Assembly: GCA_013397845.1 (NCBI GenBank)
Contig: VZTG01002133.1
Location: 959,122 to 1,023,121, forward strand
Reading direction: 5' to 3'
Origin: Melanocharis versteri
Taxonomy: Eukaryota; Chordata; Aves; Passeriformes; Melanocharitidae
DNA: 64,000 nucleotides
Shown: piece after piece, positions 10,393-24,100 of the stretch
Numbering within the stretch: position 1 is the stretch's first letter
How the letters are laid out: each line of letters begins with the position of its first letter
Made by a program: the position numbers and the translations under genes
The notes under the pieces: model-generated
Seen by the model: the letters and a program-made list of their open reading frames with translations, nothing else
The model's database searches: none
What the model was told of the DNA's origin: nothing

Positions 10393-13382
10393 GTTAATCG
10401 AGCGTGCTTGAGGGTGGCTAAATTTCATCTTCAGGAAACTCACATGTTTTAGAGATTGCAGTTTACATCCCATAATTAGAGCATCATGAGAGCTCTGAAA
10501 GGGTGCTAAACTTGTTACAATGCTTGATCAATAATGTATTGCATCTTAACCGTTGTGTAGAAAAGGCTGCCCTTTGTTAGTCCAGGTGTTTTATGAACAG
10601 ATGCTTCCTTTTAGGATCTATACAAGTCTCTATTATTTTTTTCCTTTCCTGTTTGAATACAAAACTCTGTTATGCATTTTCACTGACCTCTTAACTATCT
10701 ATCAGTTCCATGGAATGGGCTATATTAATGCAATTCTAATGTTCAAGGTCAAACTGCTGTTAATAGTAATGCAGCACTGTGCAGAGTCCCAGATGATGTC
10801 TGTGTGTAATAGGGCGCAAGAAAGCTCCAATGATGACATTTTGCCCGAACAATCTGCTCAATTCTGTTGCTGTTTCAGGGACTTTTGGTGTCTGCAATGT
10901 CATCTAAAGTTTCCCACATTGTTTTAGAGGCTTGTGTTTTGTTTTTGTCTTTTTTTCTTTTCTTTTTGTCTTTGGTTTTTTTTTCCCTTTCATTTCAATT
11001 ATGGCTTTTATTCAGCAGTACCATTAAATTCCTGACAGTTACTTCAGTTTGACAGTCTCTGATTTAGCTGTTATCTATTTCACAGCAATGTCAAGAGCAG
11101 CATGATAAAGTGGGCAACTTTGATTGAATATAAACAGGATCTGGACAGTTCAATAAAAGTTCCTTGCATGTTTAATTCCTACCTGTCAGTGTATCACCAA
11201 AAGCACATAAGAAGATTTATGATGATCTTGGTTCACTTCCTTTAACTCACCTTAATGCAGTCCATTAATGGGTTTATGTTTTATGCATATTAATTGTGCT
11301 GCATGCTATTTTTGTGTGGCAAGACAAACTAGAATTGGATTGAAAATATTTTTAGCCACATTTGTGCATTATAACAAAATATCCCCTGCATAAAGGGCCC
11401 AGATGAGCTCTGCACATAACTGAAATGTTAACTGAACTTCTCAAAGCCATGTCAACTTGCTGAGGTCCTCATTGTATCAATTGTTTCATGTACTAATAGG
11501 ATGTAAAATTAACCAACTCTATTTTTATATCTCCTATTTAAACCTATGGCCTTGTTGTAGAGAACCTGGTGAGTCTAAGGTTCACATCTCCCTTTATTTG
11601 ATTGAAATTTACTTTTCACTGATGTAAGTAAAAAGTACATCAAGTCAGAATTCCAGGCTGTTACTCATGGATGGATGTTTTTTCAAGTTGATGTATACAA
11701 AATGTGCAAAATGGGTATCTTAAACATCTCCATTTGATAGCCTCAGCTCTAGAGTTTCTTTGAAGACACAACCTATGCTTTTACCATCGTGTGTTTTGTT
11801 TTGAACATTGTTTGACACTGGTTTTGTGTTACTTCTAAACAATGGCTGGCATCTTCTAGATTTTTGCAGGGCTGTTTTTGCTTTATCCTTGGTAGGAGCT
11901 GGACTTGTTTTTGTTAAAATTCTCTGGTTTTTTAACAGCGAGGAATGCTGGGATCAGTCAGCAAATTCACAGCCTCTCAAGTAGCAGGGACACTGCAATG
12001 ATTCAAAACTCAGCCTGTTGGAGGCTGCTGCTTAATGAGAGGTTACGGCTGCGTGGAAAGGGTCAGGTGAAGTGACCATGTTATTCTTTTCATTTCCCCA
12101 TGAATGCACAGACCATGCCCTGTGTTTCCCTTGTTATCTAGACAGCATGGGATGACATGGACACAAATACTGGTCCAGTGGACAGCAGTTAGTGAAACAC
12201 TGGCAGATAGTATTAGAACACAGCTGGACCCTGAAACCAGAGCAACAAACACCCGTGTACTGTTACCTTCTATTTTTTGCACATCTGTCTCTCAGAGCTG
12301 TTTCTCTAAGAGGAGAATACGATATCACCAGGGGGAAATGTCCAAGGTACAGGTTTATAACGTTTCTGCACCTATTTTCATTTGGTTTCTCCTTCATTAA
12401 CAGTGCAAGCAGAACACTTGCAAATCCAGCTCTGTGTTTATAGGCTTGCATTTTTCTGATAGGTTGACTCTTCCTAAATGCTACACCATCAGGGCCTAAT
12501 TATAAAATAATTGCAGTGGGTGCATTTTTCATCTGCCATGAGTACCATTTTCACTGTTTTATGTCTGTTTGAGAGTCTAAGTACTTGAGTCTGATGAAAA
12601 TGAACAAAAGCAATAGGACTTGAAATACATTTCTGTTTTTCTTTTAAATTAGCTTTTTCTTTTTTCTTAAATACAACAGACAAAGTTCCCAGTTGATTAG
12701 AAGGAAATTTGAAGTCAGTTTAAAGATAAATGGCCTTTTTCTCTTACCTTTAATTTTTCCTGAAACTAGCAGATGAGCTAGCTGGAAAAACACTGATTTT
12801 TTTTCTTTTTTAACTGGCTGCCTGTGAACTTGCCCAATCCATTTTTAAAGCTGCTGTTACTGTCTGCTTTGATAAGCTTGTGTCAACAAATTACAGCCAC
12901 GTAAAAAAGGACCTGCTTTTATCTGAGTATCTCATGCCAGTGTGTTTCTCATTCTAGTGGTGGGAGCTTGGTGAGTAAAGATTCTCCACATTGTCAAATG
13001 CTGTCCATGACTTCCTAAACATCAAGCTCTTCCCCAGTGCAGCGTGGAGTACATTTTATTTATTTAATTGGTGTTACAGGCTGTGATATCATGATTCACT
13101 AGATGATAGATGTTGTGCCTTTCAGCAGCTCTTACTTTAATGCACTATTTGGAAGTGAGAATCTGGCAGAGCTGGGCAGCAGGATCAAAAGCTTAAAACT
13201 GGTATTGCTAAAAGACTTGCTGGTTAGCAAAGTGCTCCTTCAGGAAGAGCCTCAGCAGCGAAAATTCAGCCTGGGCAGGGAAAACCGGCAGCTTAGTAGC
13301 TCATGAAAATAATTTTAAATTTATATTGTAAAACTTGGTGGGTTGGTGTGATTAAGCTGTTAAAGATTTGCTCCTTCATTCA
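10393..13382. other. Non-coding interval with enhancer-like stretch
   Basis: No gene is recognised. A 124-codon plus-strand frame at 10553-10927 is hydrophobic and low in complexity and has no known motif. Between about 11030 and 11400 the sequence is dense in homeodomain-, POU- and TALE-type core motifs (see findings). A pyrimidine-rich tract lies around 10930-11000. Confidence 0.5.
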
Positions 13383-13669
13383 TACCTGAAAGGAGGTTGT
13401 AGCCAGGTGGGGGTCAGCCACTTCTCCCAGGACACCAGCAACCTGCAGCTGCACCAGGGAAGATTGAGGTTGGTCACCAGGAGGAATTCCTTCGCTGGAA
13501 GGGTGGTCCAGCACTCCAACGAGCTGCCCGGGGGAGTGGTGGAGTCACCATCCCTGGAGGTGTTCAAGAAATGATGTAACAGTGCAATGGTTTAATTGAC
13601 AAGGTGGGATCAGTCAAAGGTTGGACTTGATGATCTTGGAGCTCTTAACAACCTTAAAGATTCTGTGAC
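13383..13669 (+). mobile_element. CR1 LINE 3'-end fragment
   Basis: This is a 5'-truncated CR1 copy in sense orientation. The upstream part encodes a decayed stretch of ORF2, recognisable as YLKGGC, then RRNSFAGRVVQHSNELPGG and VVESPSLEVFKK. It is followed by the CR1 3' untranslated region with GGTTGGACTTGATGATCTTG and ending CTTAAAGATTCTGTGAC. The frame stops after the VFKK motif. The GGVVESPSLEVFK wording and GGACTTGATGATCTTGG tail differ from the other copies in this window, suggesting a different CR1 subfamily. Confidence 0.92.
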
Positions 13670-14274
13670 TCTACCCCCTTTCACTTCCTTTTCTGCTCTG
13701 TCCTTGGCACACTACATTTCTCTCTGCAGAAGCCCCTTTGGGGCACTATTTTCTGTGCTATTGCCAGTCAGGACCAGATTTCCCTGCAACAGAACAAAGG
13801 AGAATAGGAAAGATGGAAATTAATGAAACAAATAGTTTGGTACCAGTCAGAATAGTGTGGCAAAATAAGAGAGCTTGTTATTCTTTAAAAGTTTTCTTTA
13901 AGCTGAACACAATTCTGCAGCGCTCAGAAAGGCAGAGAAGTAGTGAGAACCAATAGTAATGAAAGGACAAATAAGGATGGATGATTTTTTTAGCTTTTTT
14001 TTTTTGCACAGAAGTTCTCCATCTGCAGCTCACAAACCACCTGTGAAATGTAGGAGGTTTCTGCTGGGTTGCAGCCAGAAGCTGTTGTGTACTTGTAATG
14101 TACAATACGCCTACTCCTAAAATTGTCTCAAAATCAGTGTCACAAAAAATTCAAGGAAATGGAAAAGCAGTGAAACCTCCTGGGTTGCATTTATCCAGTG
14201 ACAAAATACAATCCAAAAGGGATTCCTCTCCCTGCATCCCACAGGACAGGCAGCACGAGGAGTCATCACACTGA
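13670..14274. other. Non-coding interval
   Basis: This is unique sequence with a T-run near 13995-14005. No coding or repeat signature is recognised. Confidence 0.5.
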
Positions 14275-14530
14275 AATTCAGAGGGGTGGGGCAGGGGTTG
14301 AGAGCAGAGGAAGGGAGAGCAGGGAGCTCTGGGCAGGAGTGGGTGCAGAGGTGATCTGATGCCAGAGTGAAGTGGGAGGGAGAAGTGAAGTGGCACTGAG
14401 ATCAGATGAGCAATTAAAAGGAAAAGAGAGACAAGGAGGGGGCAAAAATAGAGCAGGTATTGATCTGGTAAAGGTTTGGGTACAGGGGAGAGAACCTGGA
14501 AGTGGCTGAGCCGAAGATTGAAACAAGGTA
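14275..14530. other. Purine-rich, G-rich block
   Basis: The plus strand is markedly purine-rich: by hand count about 140 of 180 bases at 14281-14460 are A or G. It opens with three G4 runs separated by 1-2 bases (14283-14297). There is no family I recognise; the long minus-strand frames here are a by-product of the skewed composition. Confidence 0.7.
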
Positions 14531-17500
14531 TTAGGTTGGGGCTGTGGGGAAAAAACTGAGTAACAACCTGGGATGGTGGTTGGGATGTGAAGATAGAGAG
14601 GAGGAAAAGATCTAAATAGTGTGTGAGTTTGGGAATTAATGTTATTTCATAATGGCGTTTGAAATAGGCTTTAAAATCCTAAAGAGAGGAACTGAGGACC
14701 GGGAAGAGGCAGAGACATGAAAAGTGAGGCACAAAAGGGTCCTTTCAAACCTTTGAGGGAGCTCAAGGGAACCCAGTTCATTGTTTCTTTTGTCTGCAAG
14801 TATCTGTGAAATCTAAAAGCAAAGTTTATCTCTCATCCCCTTTTGAGAGTTACTTTCAAAGAATTAAAAATAGATAAATAATCCTAGTAAACAGTGATAG
14901 ATGATCACTGAAGTTGCAGATGTTATGGAATGCCAAATTAATGTCCATCTTCATATGGATATTAGGATACTGTTATGAGCAAAATTATTATTTCATTTTT
15001 TACCTTTGTAATTTTTTTTCCTTTTTCTAACACTCTCTAAAATGCCAGGTGACAGGCAATATTTTATCCAAGGTCTCATCCCTTAAAACTTGATTTCTGT
15101 TGAAACAAAGTAGAAGATGCTCAATCCATTGTTTTGGATTGCTCACCTTACACATTGAACAGGCTCCTTAAGTGTGGATGCAGCTGAGAGGAGGGTACAT
15201 CCCATCTGCTGGAGCTCATACAGCTGGATCTGCAGCAGGAAATGATCTTTCACCAGGATTTAACAGCCACAGGTACTGAAGAGAAGCTCTTGGTTATATT
15301 TATGTCTTATGCATGTGCCATGCCTGCTCTAATAAACATAGATCTTTCTTGTGCTGCCGGCTCCTACTTATGTGCATTTGCAAAGTCACATTACTCCTGA
15401 CCTCCCATCAACCTGCTTCCTGCAGAAATAAATGGGGGTGTTGCCTTCTGCAAAACAATTAGGTGGAGAAACACATAGAAAGTAACTGAAATAATCAAGT
15501 CCTTTCAAATGGATGTCATTTGGTGCGGGGTGGGGTTTTTACAGCCTTTAGATACCTGTAGATTTTGTGAACTAATGAGGTGTTGGTGGCTGGAGAAGGG
15601 ATGTGACAAGGAAGCAGTCCCTGGCAGTCAGCCGGGGTGATTGATCCATCTATTTTCCTCTCTAAGAGCATCACACACACTAATGAGGGAAAATATGCAT
15701 CAAACACTGCAGTTTCTGGAAGCAAAATAGAGGTAGCTAGAGAGAGGGAAAATACCACGGGTGTTCAGTCATTCTATGATTTTATATTTTTACTAACTGT
15801 ATTAAGCCTCTTTTTAAATTTTATTTTTGTTTTTTAATAAATATTTTTTTAATAAATTCTCTTTCTTCTTCTGAGGATTTCATAGTTTAACCCTGCATGA
15901 AATCTAGAAGGAACCTCCCTCTTCCCAGGATAAAATTTTAAAGTGGAATGTTTTCAGAAACCATGGGGAGCAATGATGGGTGGAAGTGAAATGAAATTTC
16001 TTTTGACAAGAAGATGACAAGGGATGAGACTGGAGAGATTTATGCATACTTTGGGATTAAAAACCTAAACTGATACATCTCATAGCTGTCTTGGGATGAG
16101 GCATTCACTCTCTATTTGCAGTGAAAAGTTGCTTTAATGATTTTAACATTTACCCACTAGATTTTTCTCCTTGATGTATAATTCAAAATGCTATATCAAC
16201 TCCTTGAAGGTTAGACACACTTTCATCTTCATGTGGAAGTGGATCACCAGGTTGTTGCACCAGTGTGCTCATCTCAGGGCTGGGCGGAAGGTTTTAGTCA
16301 GGACCAACCTTCCATGGCAAAAAACATTTGTGCCAAGTCAGTTCTGGTGGAAGATATTTAAAATAATGATTTCTGATGCTGAGTCACAGTGCTGTCACAG
16401 CACTATTAATAATAAACGGGGAGAACATTTGTCTTGCCATATGGGATGGAAGGAGTCCAGTGTCTGCCTCTGGTATTGGATGGCATTATATAATGTTGCA
16501 GCATGAGGCATATACATTTTCTCTTCCCTCCTATCCCTCTTTAAATGTACAAGACAGATTTCAACTATCTTGAGGAATGAAGTGTTGTTAAAGAGAGTTG
16601 TCTTGATTTCTTTTGGGAGCTGTGGTGATTGTCAAGGATTCCTTCCCTGCCTCAGTCACTCAGAAGGAGATTTAGTTAAACTGTGTTAAATTCTGTGCCC
16701 ACGTTCATAGTTAGAAATAAAATGTTCTCAATTTGATTTGATTTAACTTAAGTCACTTAGGAAGGTAAAGAAAATTTAATCAAGGCATTTTCAACTCTTA
16801 ATACAAATATCTAATGCAATTTAGCTAAACCACTTCACAAATTCATTCAAATTAACCCCTTTGCTCCCATGCTGACAAACTTAGTGTGCCATGGACACCT
16901 TTTAATATGACATTAATAACAGGCTGGTTATCGAGAATTCTGAAGAATTTTGGCACTAATCATGAATTCAGAATAGGGATTCAGGTGAAAGTTTCTCTCT
17001 ATACCTCTGTGTCAAGATTTCAAACCGTACAAGACTTTGCCTGGTAGGCCAGGGAAGGGCACGGATCTGAGCTCCTAGGATGGGCTTTATGAAGAAGCTA
17101 CACAAAAAACCCAGGTTTTGCTGGGCTCCACAAGCCCAGTCTAAGTCGCCCCTGCAGTGCTCACTGGCTCTCACTGTAGGACACATCTTACTGGGTTCCA
17201 TTTAGGTTTCAGTTCCCCCTAAAGCTCCAATTGGCCATTTAAGGTGTCTTTCCTGATTAATGTCCCTGAGCTCACTGTGCCCAGCAACGCATTTTAATAG
17301 GAGAAAACAGAGTTCCTGTGTTGCTTTATATCTTCAAATGTGTCATCCTCTTTCTCCAACAGGTGTGATCACCTTCCCTCTCACCTCCTTCCATGCCTCC
17401 ATCCTTTGTGTCACCTTTTTCAATGTGTCACCTTTCCCTGGAGGAATAGTTAGTCTTTCTCTTTTCTGCTAACATTTCTAACATTGTTCTTCTCAGTAAT

Positions 17501-20500
17501 AAATTGGTGCCAAATGTATTTCATAGAATTCCCATCTCAAGTCATTTGGCAGCTACTTTAAAAACGAGATTGTACAAGGATTAGTGAAGTCAACTATCTG
17601 TAAATATTGAAGATGACTTAACTAATGGGGAAGATGTAAGGCAACACAGTGAGTAAAGAAAATATTTAAAGTAGAAAAGCAGTGGAATAGAGTTGCTTTC
17701 TGTCTCAATCAAATAAAGTTCTTAAACAGCTATCTTGGCAAAATAAAAAAAAATCAGTTTATTCTTATGGTAAGATAAGATGTGGGAGATAGATTTTAAA
17801 CTGGAGGATTTGCTATCATACTTTAAACTATCACCCTCTCATTTTTGTTAATATTGTAGATATCTTTGCACAGCACAGTTCAGACAGTGCCTGTTTAGGT
17901 GAGGAATACAGCACCATGTTATTGCCAGACATTGATAAATCTAGCTTCCATGTCTGCTTAAAAACTGTACTGAGAAAGCCATTAAAATAGGGAAAAGTGA
18001 GTTAGGATTTTATGATGTTTGAGAAAGCTGCAAACCTGAGATAAAGAATTCACCCTTTTTTTTTTTTTTNGCACGACATGCATCTCAGGATAAGCCTATG
18101 TTTGCTTCACTGAAATGTGGTTTTAAATGAATGTGGATGGGAAATGGAAAACACCTCCGTTTCTAATCATGCTGCTGTCTCATTAAGGATAGACAGCATC
18201 CTGATTCTAACTAAGAGATTATTCTTTTTCTGTTACAGGAACCTCAGGCTGGCTGGGTGAAATGTTCCTTATAAGAGTACTTCAGTGCCAGTGACAATAA
18301 CAATAAGAAAACCAGCAATTCAGTGCTGGAGGATGCTGCTGGGGAAACATTGACATGAGGGCAGGTAATTAGTGCTGCTGCTTCTATTAAAATTAGGGGG
18401 AGGAAAATATCAAAATGGAGTCAGTAGAACAAAGGGGTTATTAAATTGAAAAAAAAATCTTATTTACACTGTGAATCCAGCCGAACTAAACAAACTAATC
18501 AATATGATGGGCAAATTCTGTTAACAGTAGAAAAAACCTGAATGAATAATTAAAGTATAACAATGTAGGGTAAATATTTGGAGGACAGAGCTAAACCTGA
18601 CAGTGCCTAAGTTGGTCAGTGTGGTGGAGTTTTTGCTTTTCAGCTTTGCTCCAACTCTCTAATCAAAGACATAATACTGCATATTACCCTTTTCAGTGGT
18701 ATAGAAACCTTCACTCTTGCCCAAATGAGATGGGGCATATGTCTGGGGAGGAAGAAGAGAAAAATACATCTGTTTGAACACCAAATAGAATTTGACTCAG
18801 CCAAAGTTGGAAGAAAATTTCATGTCAGGCTTTTGCAGATCTTTGATTAATAATTCTAATAGAAAATAAACCTCTGTGGCCTGGGTTTCCTTTTGATGTA
18901 GCATCACTGACACTCAGCAAGTTAGAGCAATTATGAGTTTGGCACAGACTCTTCAATGAATTTATATGGAATTAGCCAACTGGTAGTTCTTTTTCCAAAT
19001 CCTGAGCAGACTTTCTAGCAACAGAATGGTGTTGCACTTTTTTCCTACCTGTACAAGCAATAGAATTTTTTCTTCCATCTTTGAATGATGTTATTTGATT
19101 TAATGGAAAATTTTGAACCTCTTGCAGGTCAGGGATGGGCTATTTCTCTTTTTCTATAGTTCCTAGAATAATGACTTCTCAATCTTGATTGGAGCCTTTC
19201 AGGGCTTCAAATAAATTGAACCATTTTTCTCGCTTATGTTTTTGCCCTTGTGTCTGGGGGTTTGGGAGAGGGATTGGAACTGGTTTGGGTGTAGTGACCT
19301 GCATGCTGGGCAATAGAAAAATGAATGAGGATTAACAGGTTTCATAGAAAACAGAGACTTTCTTACAGAATTATCTGTTGCAGAAAAAAAAAATCTATTT
19401 TGTTCCATCCACCTTTTTTTTTTCTCTTGCCGCAGTCAAATAAAATTCAGGGTTTAGTTTTGTGTCAATATGAAAATTAATTTGCATAAATTGTAAACCC
19501 GCTGTCTTTCTGAGGGCGCTGTTTCCTTGTTATTTCCTTTTAAATGGAATCCTAAAGGGGGAAAAATCAGAGACCATGTTATAAATATTGCATTATACTT
19601 AACTGATTTATATTTATAAAGCTAATTCTACTTCTTAATGCAATTCAAACAGGGAAAATGCTTCTCTGTTAAGGCTGGTTTACAAGTTGGATCAAGCATG
19701 CTGATGCAGTCAAAATGATCTGGGGGTTCTGGCCTGATTGTCTCATTTTTTACACAGCCTCTTCCCATTTTCTCATGTTATTTTTCTCAGTTTAGTAATA
19801 CACCCTACTGAATTTCTCTGCTTAGAAAATAACTTTGTGCAAAATACACATCTGAGGTGACAGCTGCTTCTGACCTTCATGCATATTATATTGTAGCGGT
19901 GGTCAGCTCAGAGCTCTGGCTCATTGGAAATTTAGCCCTTGACGTTGTCCCTGTGTGGAGATCAGGACACGTGGAAATTGGAGGGCTTTTCACAGCGTGC
20001 CATAAGTGGCTGGCACAGTGCTGATCCTTCAGAGGTGCTGGGTAATGTCACAGCAGGTCACCTGTATTTCCTGATATTATGTGAAGTGCATCAAGTTACA
20101 GCAGGGATTAATGAGGCCCTCCAGGAGCCCAGCTTTTACCGTCCCTTTTATTCAAAAGTGGAGTTGGTTGGTAGTTTCCAGAGATTAAAATATAAGAATC
20201 TTTAATTGAGGTCTCTGGTATGCCCAGCTCTTGCTGAGTGTGAGTTACCAGTGACAGCATTAAGAGGTTTTGTGAGCCAGAGATTTGGAGTTCTCCCCAA
20301 GCAGGAGGGAGGTAGGAGCTGGTTGGACCAACTTCATCTTAACTGGCTCAGAGGCAGGACAGGAAATCGTAAATATGAAATATGAGCTCAGAATAATCTG
20401 TAATTGATTGCAATTTGCAACAGAGCAAAGGTATACAGGTGAGGTCTGATATCTGGCATAGGACCTGTGACTCTGGGCTGTTTTTTCCACAGGATGAGTT

Positions 20501-20927
20501 CAAATTGCTGTTCCAGGTACTCAGACAAGTCACTCAGATGATTAGTTCTGTAAATGTAGATTTCGCTGTGTGGTGAAGGAGATGGATTAGAGTGAGAACT
20601 CTGAAAATTTTCCTTACAAGACCAGCCTAAGGCTGAACATTGCTCTTCTTGTCTGGCACAGAGAAAGAATGGCTCTTTTTTGTCTCTGGAATCACACTTC
20701 CTACACTTAAAATTGTGAAATCACCCACCTTGAAGGCTGCTGAGGGGACTAACATTTCTAGAGAGCTGACATTCATTAGACAGAAAACTGCACAGTTGTG
20801 CAATGCATCGCTATCAAAGGAAAATGGATAAGCCTAAATCTTCTGAAAAAAAGACAGAGAAATCTTTTAGACTGCAGTACCTGGGGTCTTGCTGGAGCCT
20901 CTTCCTTTCACTCATAGTATACAACTA
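14531..20927. other. Unique non-coding interval
   Basis: There is no recognised gene or repeat family. Features of note are the T-run ending in an unresolved base at 18056-18070 and two stretches with conserved-element-like composition, about 18240-18420 and 19440-19560, the latter containing AATTAATTTGCATAAATTG. All open frames are short (at most about 111 codons at 16171-16506) and lack known motifs. Confidence 0.5.
18056..18070. other. T-run ending in an unresolved base
   Basis: Fourteen T residues are followed by a single N at 18070. This is most likely a sequencing or assembly uncertainty at a homopolymer, so the true length here is unknown. Confidence 0.9.
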
Positions 20928-21170
20928 AAAGAGGACAGGTTTAGATTGGATATAAGGAAGAAATTCTTCCCTGTGAGGGTGGGGAGGCCCTGGCACAGGG
21001 TGCCCAGAGAAGCTGTGGCTGCCCCTGGATCCCTGGAATGATCCAAGGCTGGGCTGGCCAGGGCTTGGAGCAAGCTGGGATAGTGGAAGGTGTCCCTGCC
21101 CATGGCAGAGGGTGGAATGAGATGGTCTTGTTGATCCCTTCCAGCCCACACCATGCCATGATTCTGTGAC
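20928..21170 (+). mobile_element. CR1 LINE 3'-end fragment
   Basis: This is a sense-oriented, 5'-truncated CR1 tail. It starts within the end of ORF2 (AGGTTTAGATTGGATATAAG, then AAGAAATTCTTCCCTGTGAG), continues through the GGTGCCCAGAGAAGCTGTGG and CCCTGCCCATGGCAGAGGG landmarks, and ends CCATGATTCTGTGAC. Indels break the coding frame. It belongs to the common CR1 type with the PMAGG region, unlike the 13.4-kb copy. Confidence 0.92.
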
Positions 21171-24100
21171 ACTGCACTGCCCCATCTGCTGCTGCTGCTT
21201 TGGCCTGTGATAGAACTTCATCTTGTTCACCCATGGTAAGGCAGGACCATGTAGAAGCTGTGAATATGCAAAAAGCCTGCATGAGAATTAGTTGCCATTA
21301 CTTTTATCAGATTGTAACGTCTCTGAATGGGTGTAAACCAAATGTTTTCACCGTGATGGGACGGGCTCTTGTGTGCTGGCTACAGAAGTGTACCTGGATG
21401 TCTGTGCGGATGGACTTTATCCTGATGAAGCTGTTTATGTGTGGTGGTGGTGGTGTGGTTCTCAACCAGAGAATAAAGGAAAGTTGAGCACAAATGTGCT
21501 TCAGATTAGTGCTGCTAAAGATGTTGGAAGGCAGACAGGGACCATCTGTCACAGTGCAGGTTCTGCTCCCCACAGGCACTAAAATAAAGTTTTCCTTTGA
21601 CTCATGGCTTTTAGGCTCCCTAGGGTTTCTGTTTAGGAGTGCCCTTTTGCTCGTCAGCTAAGGATGTCTTTGATCCCAGTAAGAGCAATCAAGTTTAAAA
21701 AATTTATTGTTCCTTCCCATGCTTTAATTAGCCCCTTTCTTTTCAAAAATAGAGTTGGATACCGTATCGTTTTCCTAGATCAGTTTTTTGAACCACTTAT
21801 TTTATTTAATAATTCTGTGATATGGCCTATACAACATCTCATGTTGGATAATTTATTTCTTCTCCGGCATAGGAAGCCATTAGCCTTAACTATTTATTCA
21901 GTAACATTTTTGTTCTATTTAATGGTGTCCAATTCATCTCTGGGATTAGCAGTGTGAATACCAAGCAAGCTTCTGCGAGTTTTTCCCACAGGTCCAGTAG
22001 AAGTTCATATTTTATGTAAAATATAAATTGTAAAATATAAATTGTAAAATATCACATACTTTACAATTCTGATGCAGAGTTATTCATTGCCTATTCAAGA
22101 ACAGGCATTCATCACAGCTCTGACTACAGTAATTTCCCCACATCCCAGCCTAACTGCCCAAGGTTACAGTGGTCACAAAACCATTATTCTGCTTCCCTGT
22201 TGTGACTTACAAGCAGTTGAATTGGGATCAGGGCAGAGGCAGCAACAGATTGGCAAGGACATCTTACTGCCTCTAACTCACCAGAATTGTGGGAGCTCCA
22301 GGGACTTTACGAGATCCACTCTGCACTAAATCATGGCAGTCAGTCCCTGCAGGCCAGATTTGGGTAAAACTTTGCACTCCTTTACACGCTGGGTTGAACT
22401 GGTGGTGTGTGCAAGGATCAGCCTCATTTCCCCTACTCGGAGGGTGCTGACCTTTCCTCCCTGCTGCAAGTCATTAAAATCTGTGCAGCAGGCATGTGCC
22501 TCTGCCCAAGCCCTGAAATATTGCATCTTCCCCTCATCTTTTCATGCCACAAACCCCTCCCTAACCTCACAGGCCTGCCACTTCCCAGGGGCACCCCTCA
22601 CCCCTCCAGTGCCACCACTGCCTGTGACCCCTGGCTGCGTTACCACCGCCTGACCTTCCTTAGGGAACTGAAGGTGTAAATATCTCTGTTGCCTCTTTTT
22701 TTTTTATTGCTTTAATTTTCCTCCCCTCCCTTCTGTATTATAATCACTGATTTTATAACTGCCATAACTTCTGTGAAGCATTTTGGCTTCCAGAATGTGT
22801 GGATGTACAGTCTTTTAATAGAATTTTTTTAAAAATTGTTTTCTTCTGCAAATAATTTCAAAATTCTGAGATATATCAGGCACAAGAAATATACTCTGAC
22901 AAAGAAGTTCATGCACAAATAATTTTTAGGCAACTGGTGATTCTTAAGAAGCATGTAAATTGTAAATATTGTAATCAAAATAAACCTGAAATGAAATTTC
23001 ATGTTCTATCAACATTTCTAGTAGTAAGGGATTGATATGTTGTGCAGGACGATAAAACGGTCCTGAAAAGACTCAATGGGTATTCTCAAGACACTAATTT
23101 ATCATTATTATTTTGACTAATTTTCGATTTAGTGACAGCAGAGCCTCACCAACGGAGGAGAACAGTCATCACCACGCTCTCTAGATATCACAGCCTGGGT
23201 GACTGCCATGGTTGTCTAAGGAGTCATGGCTAGACAGTCACTGGCTTCTTCTGTGCAGTCAGGTGGTTACTGGCAGCATCTTGGTCACAGCAGCTGCAGT
23301 GACAAATCTCATCCCTGCGGTGGCTCCCAGGATTCCACACTCTGGGGATGCTCTGCAAACGTCTGTCAGTTCCTGGCCATGGCAGAGATAAAGAGTTCCT
23401 TCTGCCTCTTTCCCTGAAACCTGTAGTGTTATATCAGCTGCTTGCCACAATACGGTGTCAGCTGGAGCAAGCTAAGTGGCAGGTTAACATATAAATCTGT
23501 GGCCTCAACAGCATTGGTACAGAGGCTGTCTGCTCACAGCTCCACTGCTGGCTTCAGGTATTCACCAGCTTCAGCTCAATCAACTCCCTTAGTGATCTTA
23601 ATATCTTACTGCTGACACCCTCCTGAAAACAGCCTTAGAACCATCCTTAACTATGGGAGGCTGACTGTTTTGAAATAGCGATAAGTCAGCTTTTTTCTGT
23701 CATCTGTTTATCTCAACTAGGCCAAAGTGGAGTTGCCAGAAGAGAAACCTGAAACCAAAATGTGACTCTGTATGTAGCAAAATTACCCCTTCTTCCCTGT
23801 TCTGCTCCAGAAATGTGTCTCCTGGACTAACAGTGTCTAGGTAGAGTTGTGAATGTGATTGATTTTCTACTTTGGCTAGTGAATTGAGAAATGAAAATAT
23901 GTTCAGCTTGGGTCAGTATGATTTGTTTGTTTGTTCGTCTGAGTTTTTTTTGCAACTGGATGGCAGGTTTTTTCCTAGGTAAATTAAGGAATTCATCTAG
24001 TGATTTCCAAGTAGAAAGCCACCCCAGTGCACTAATGTACAAGTCTTTGACTCATCTGCATACATAGAAAGTGTCCATCTCAAATTTGAGATCTTGCCTG

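Noticed and set aside
10553..10927. 124-codon plus-strand frame next to the hAT relic
   Set aside because: It is hydrophobic and low in complexity, on the opposite strand to the transposase, with no motif; no transposase domain was seen on the reverse strand of this interval either.
12748..12759. 12-nt microexon-like pair on the minus strand
   Set aside because: The donor is good (AAG|GTAAGAG) but the acceptor has a poor pyrimidine tract.
12958..12970. 13-nt microexon-like pair on the plus strand
   Set aside because: The length is not a multiple of three and the pyrimidine tract is modest; weaker than the 1490-1504 candidate.
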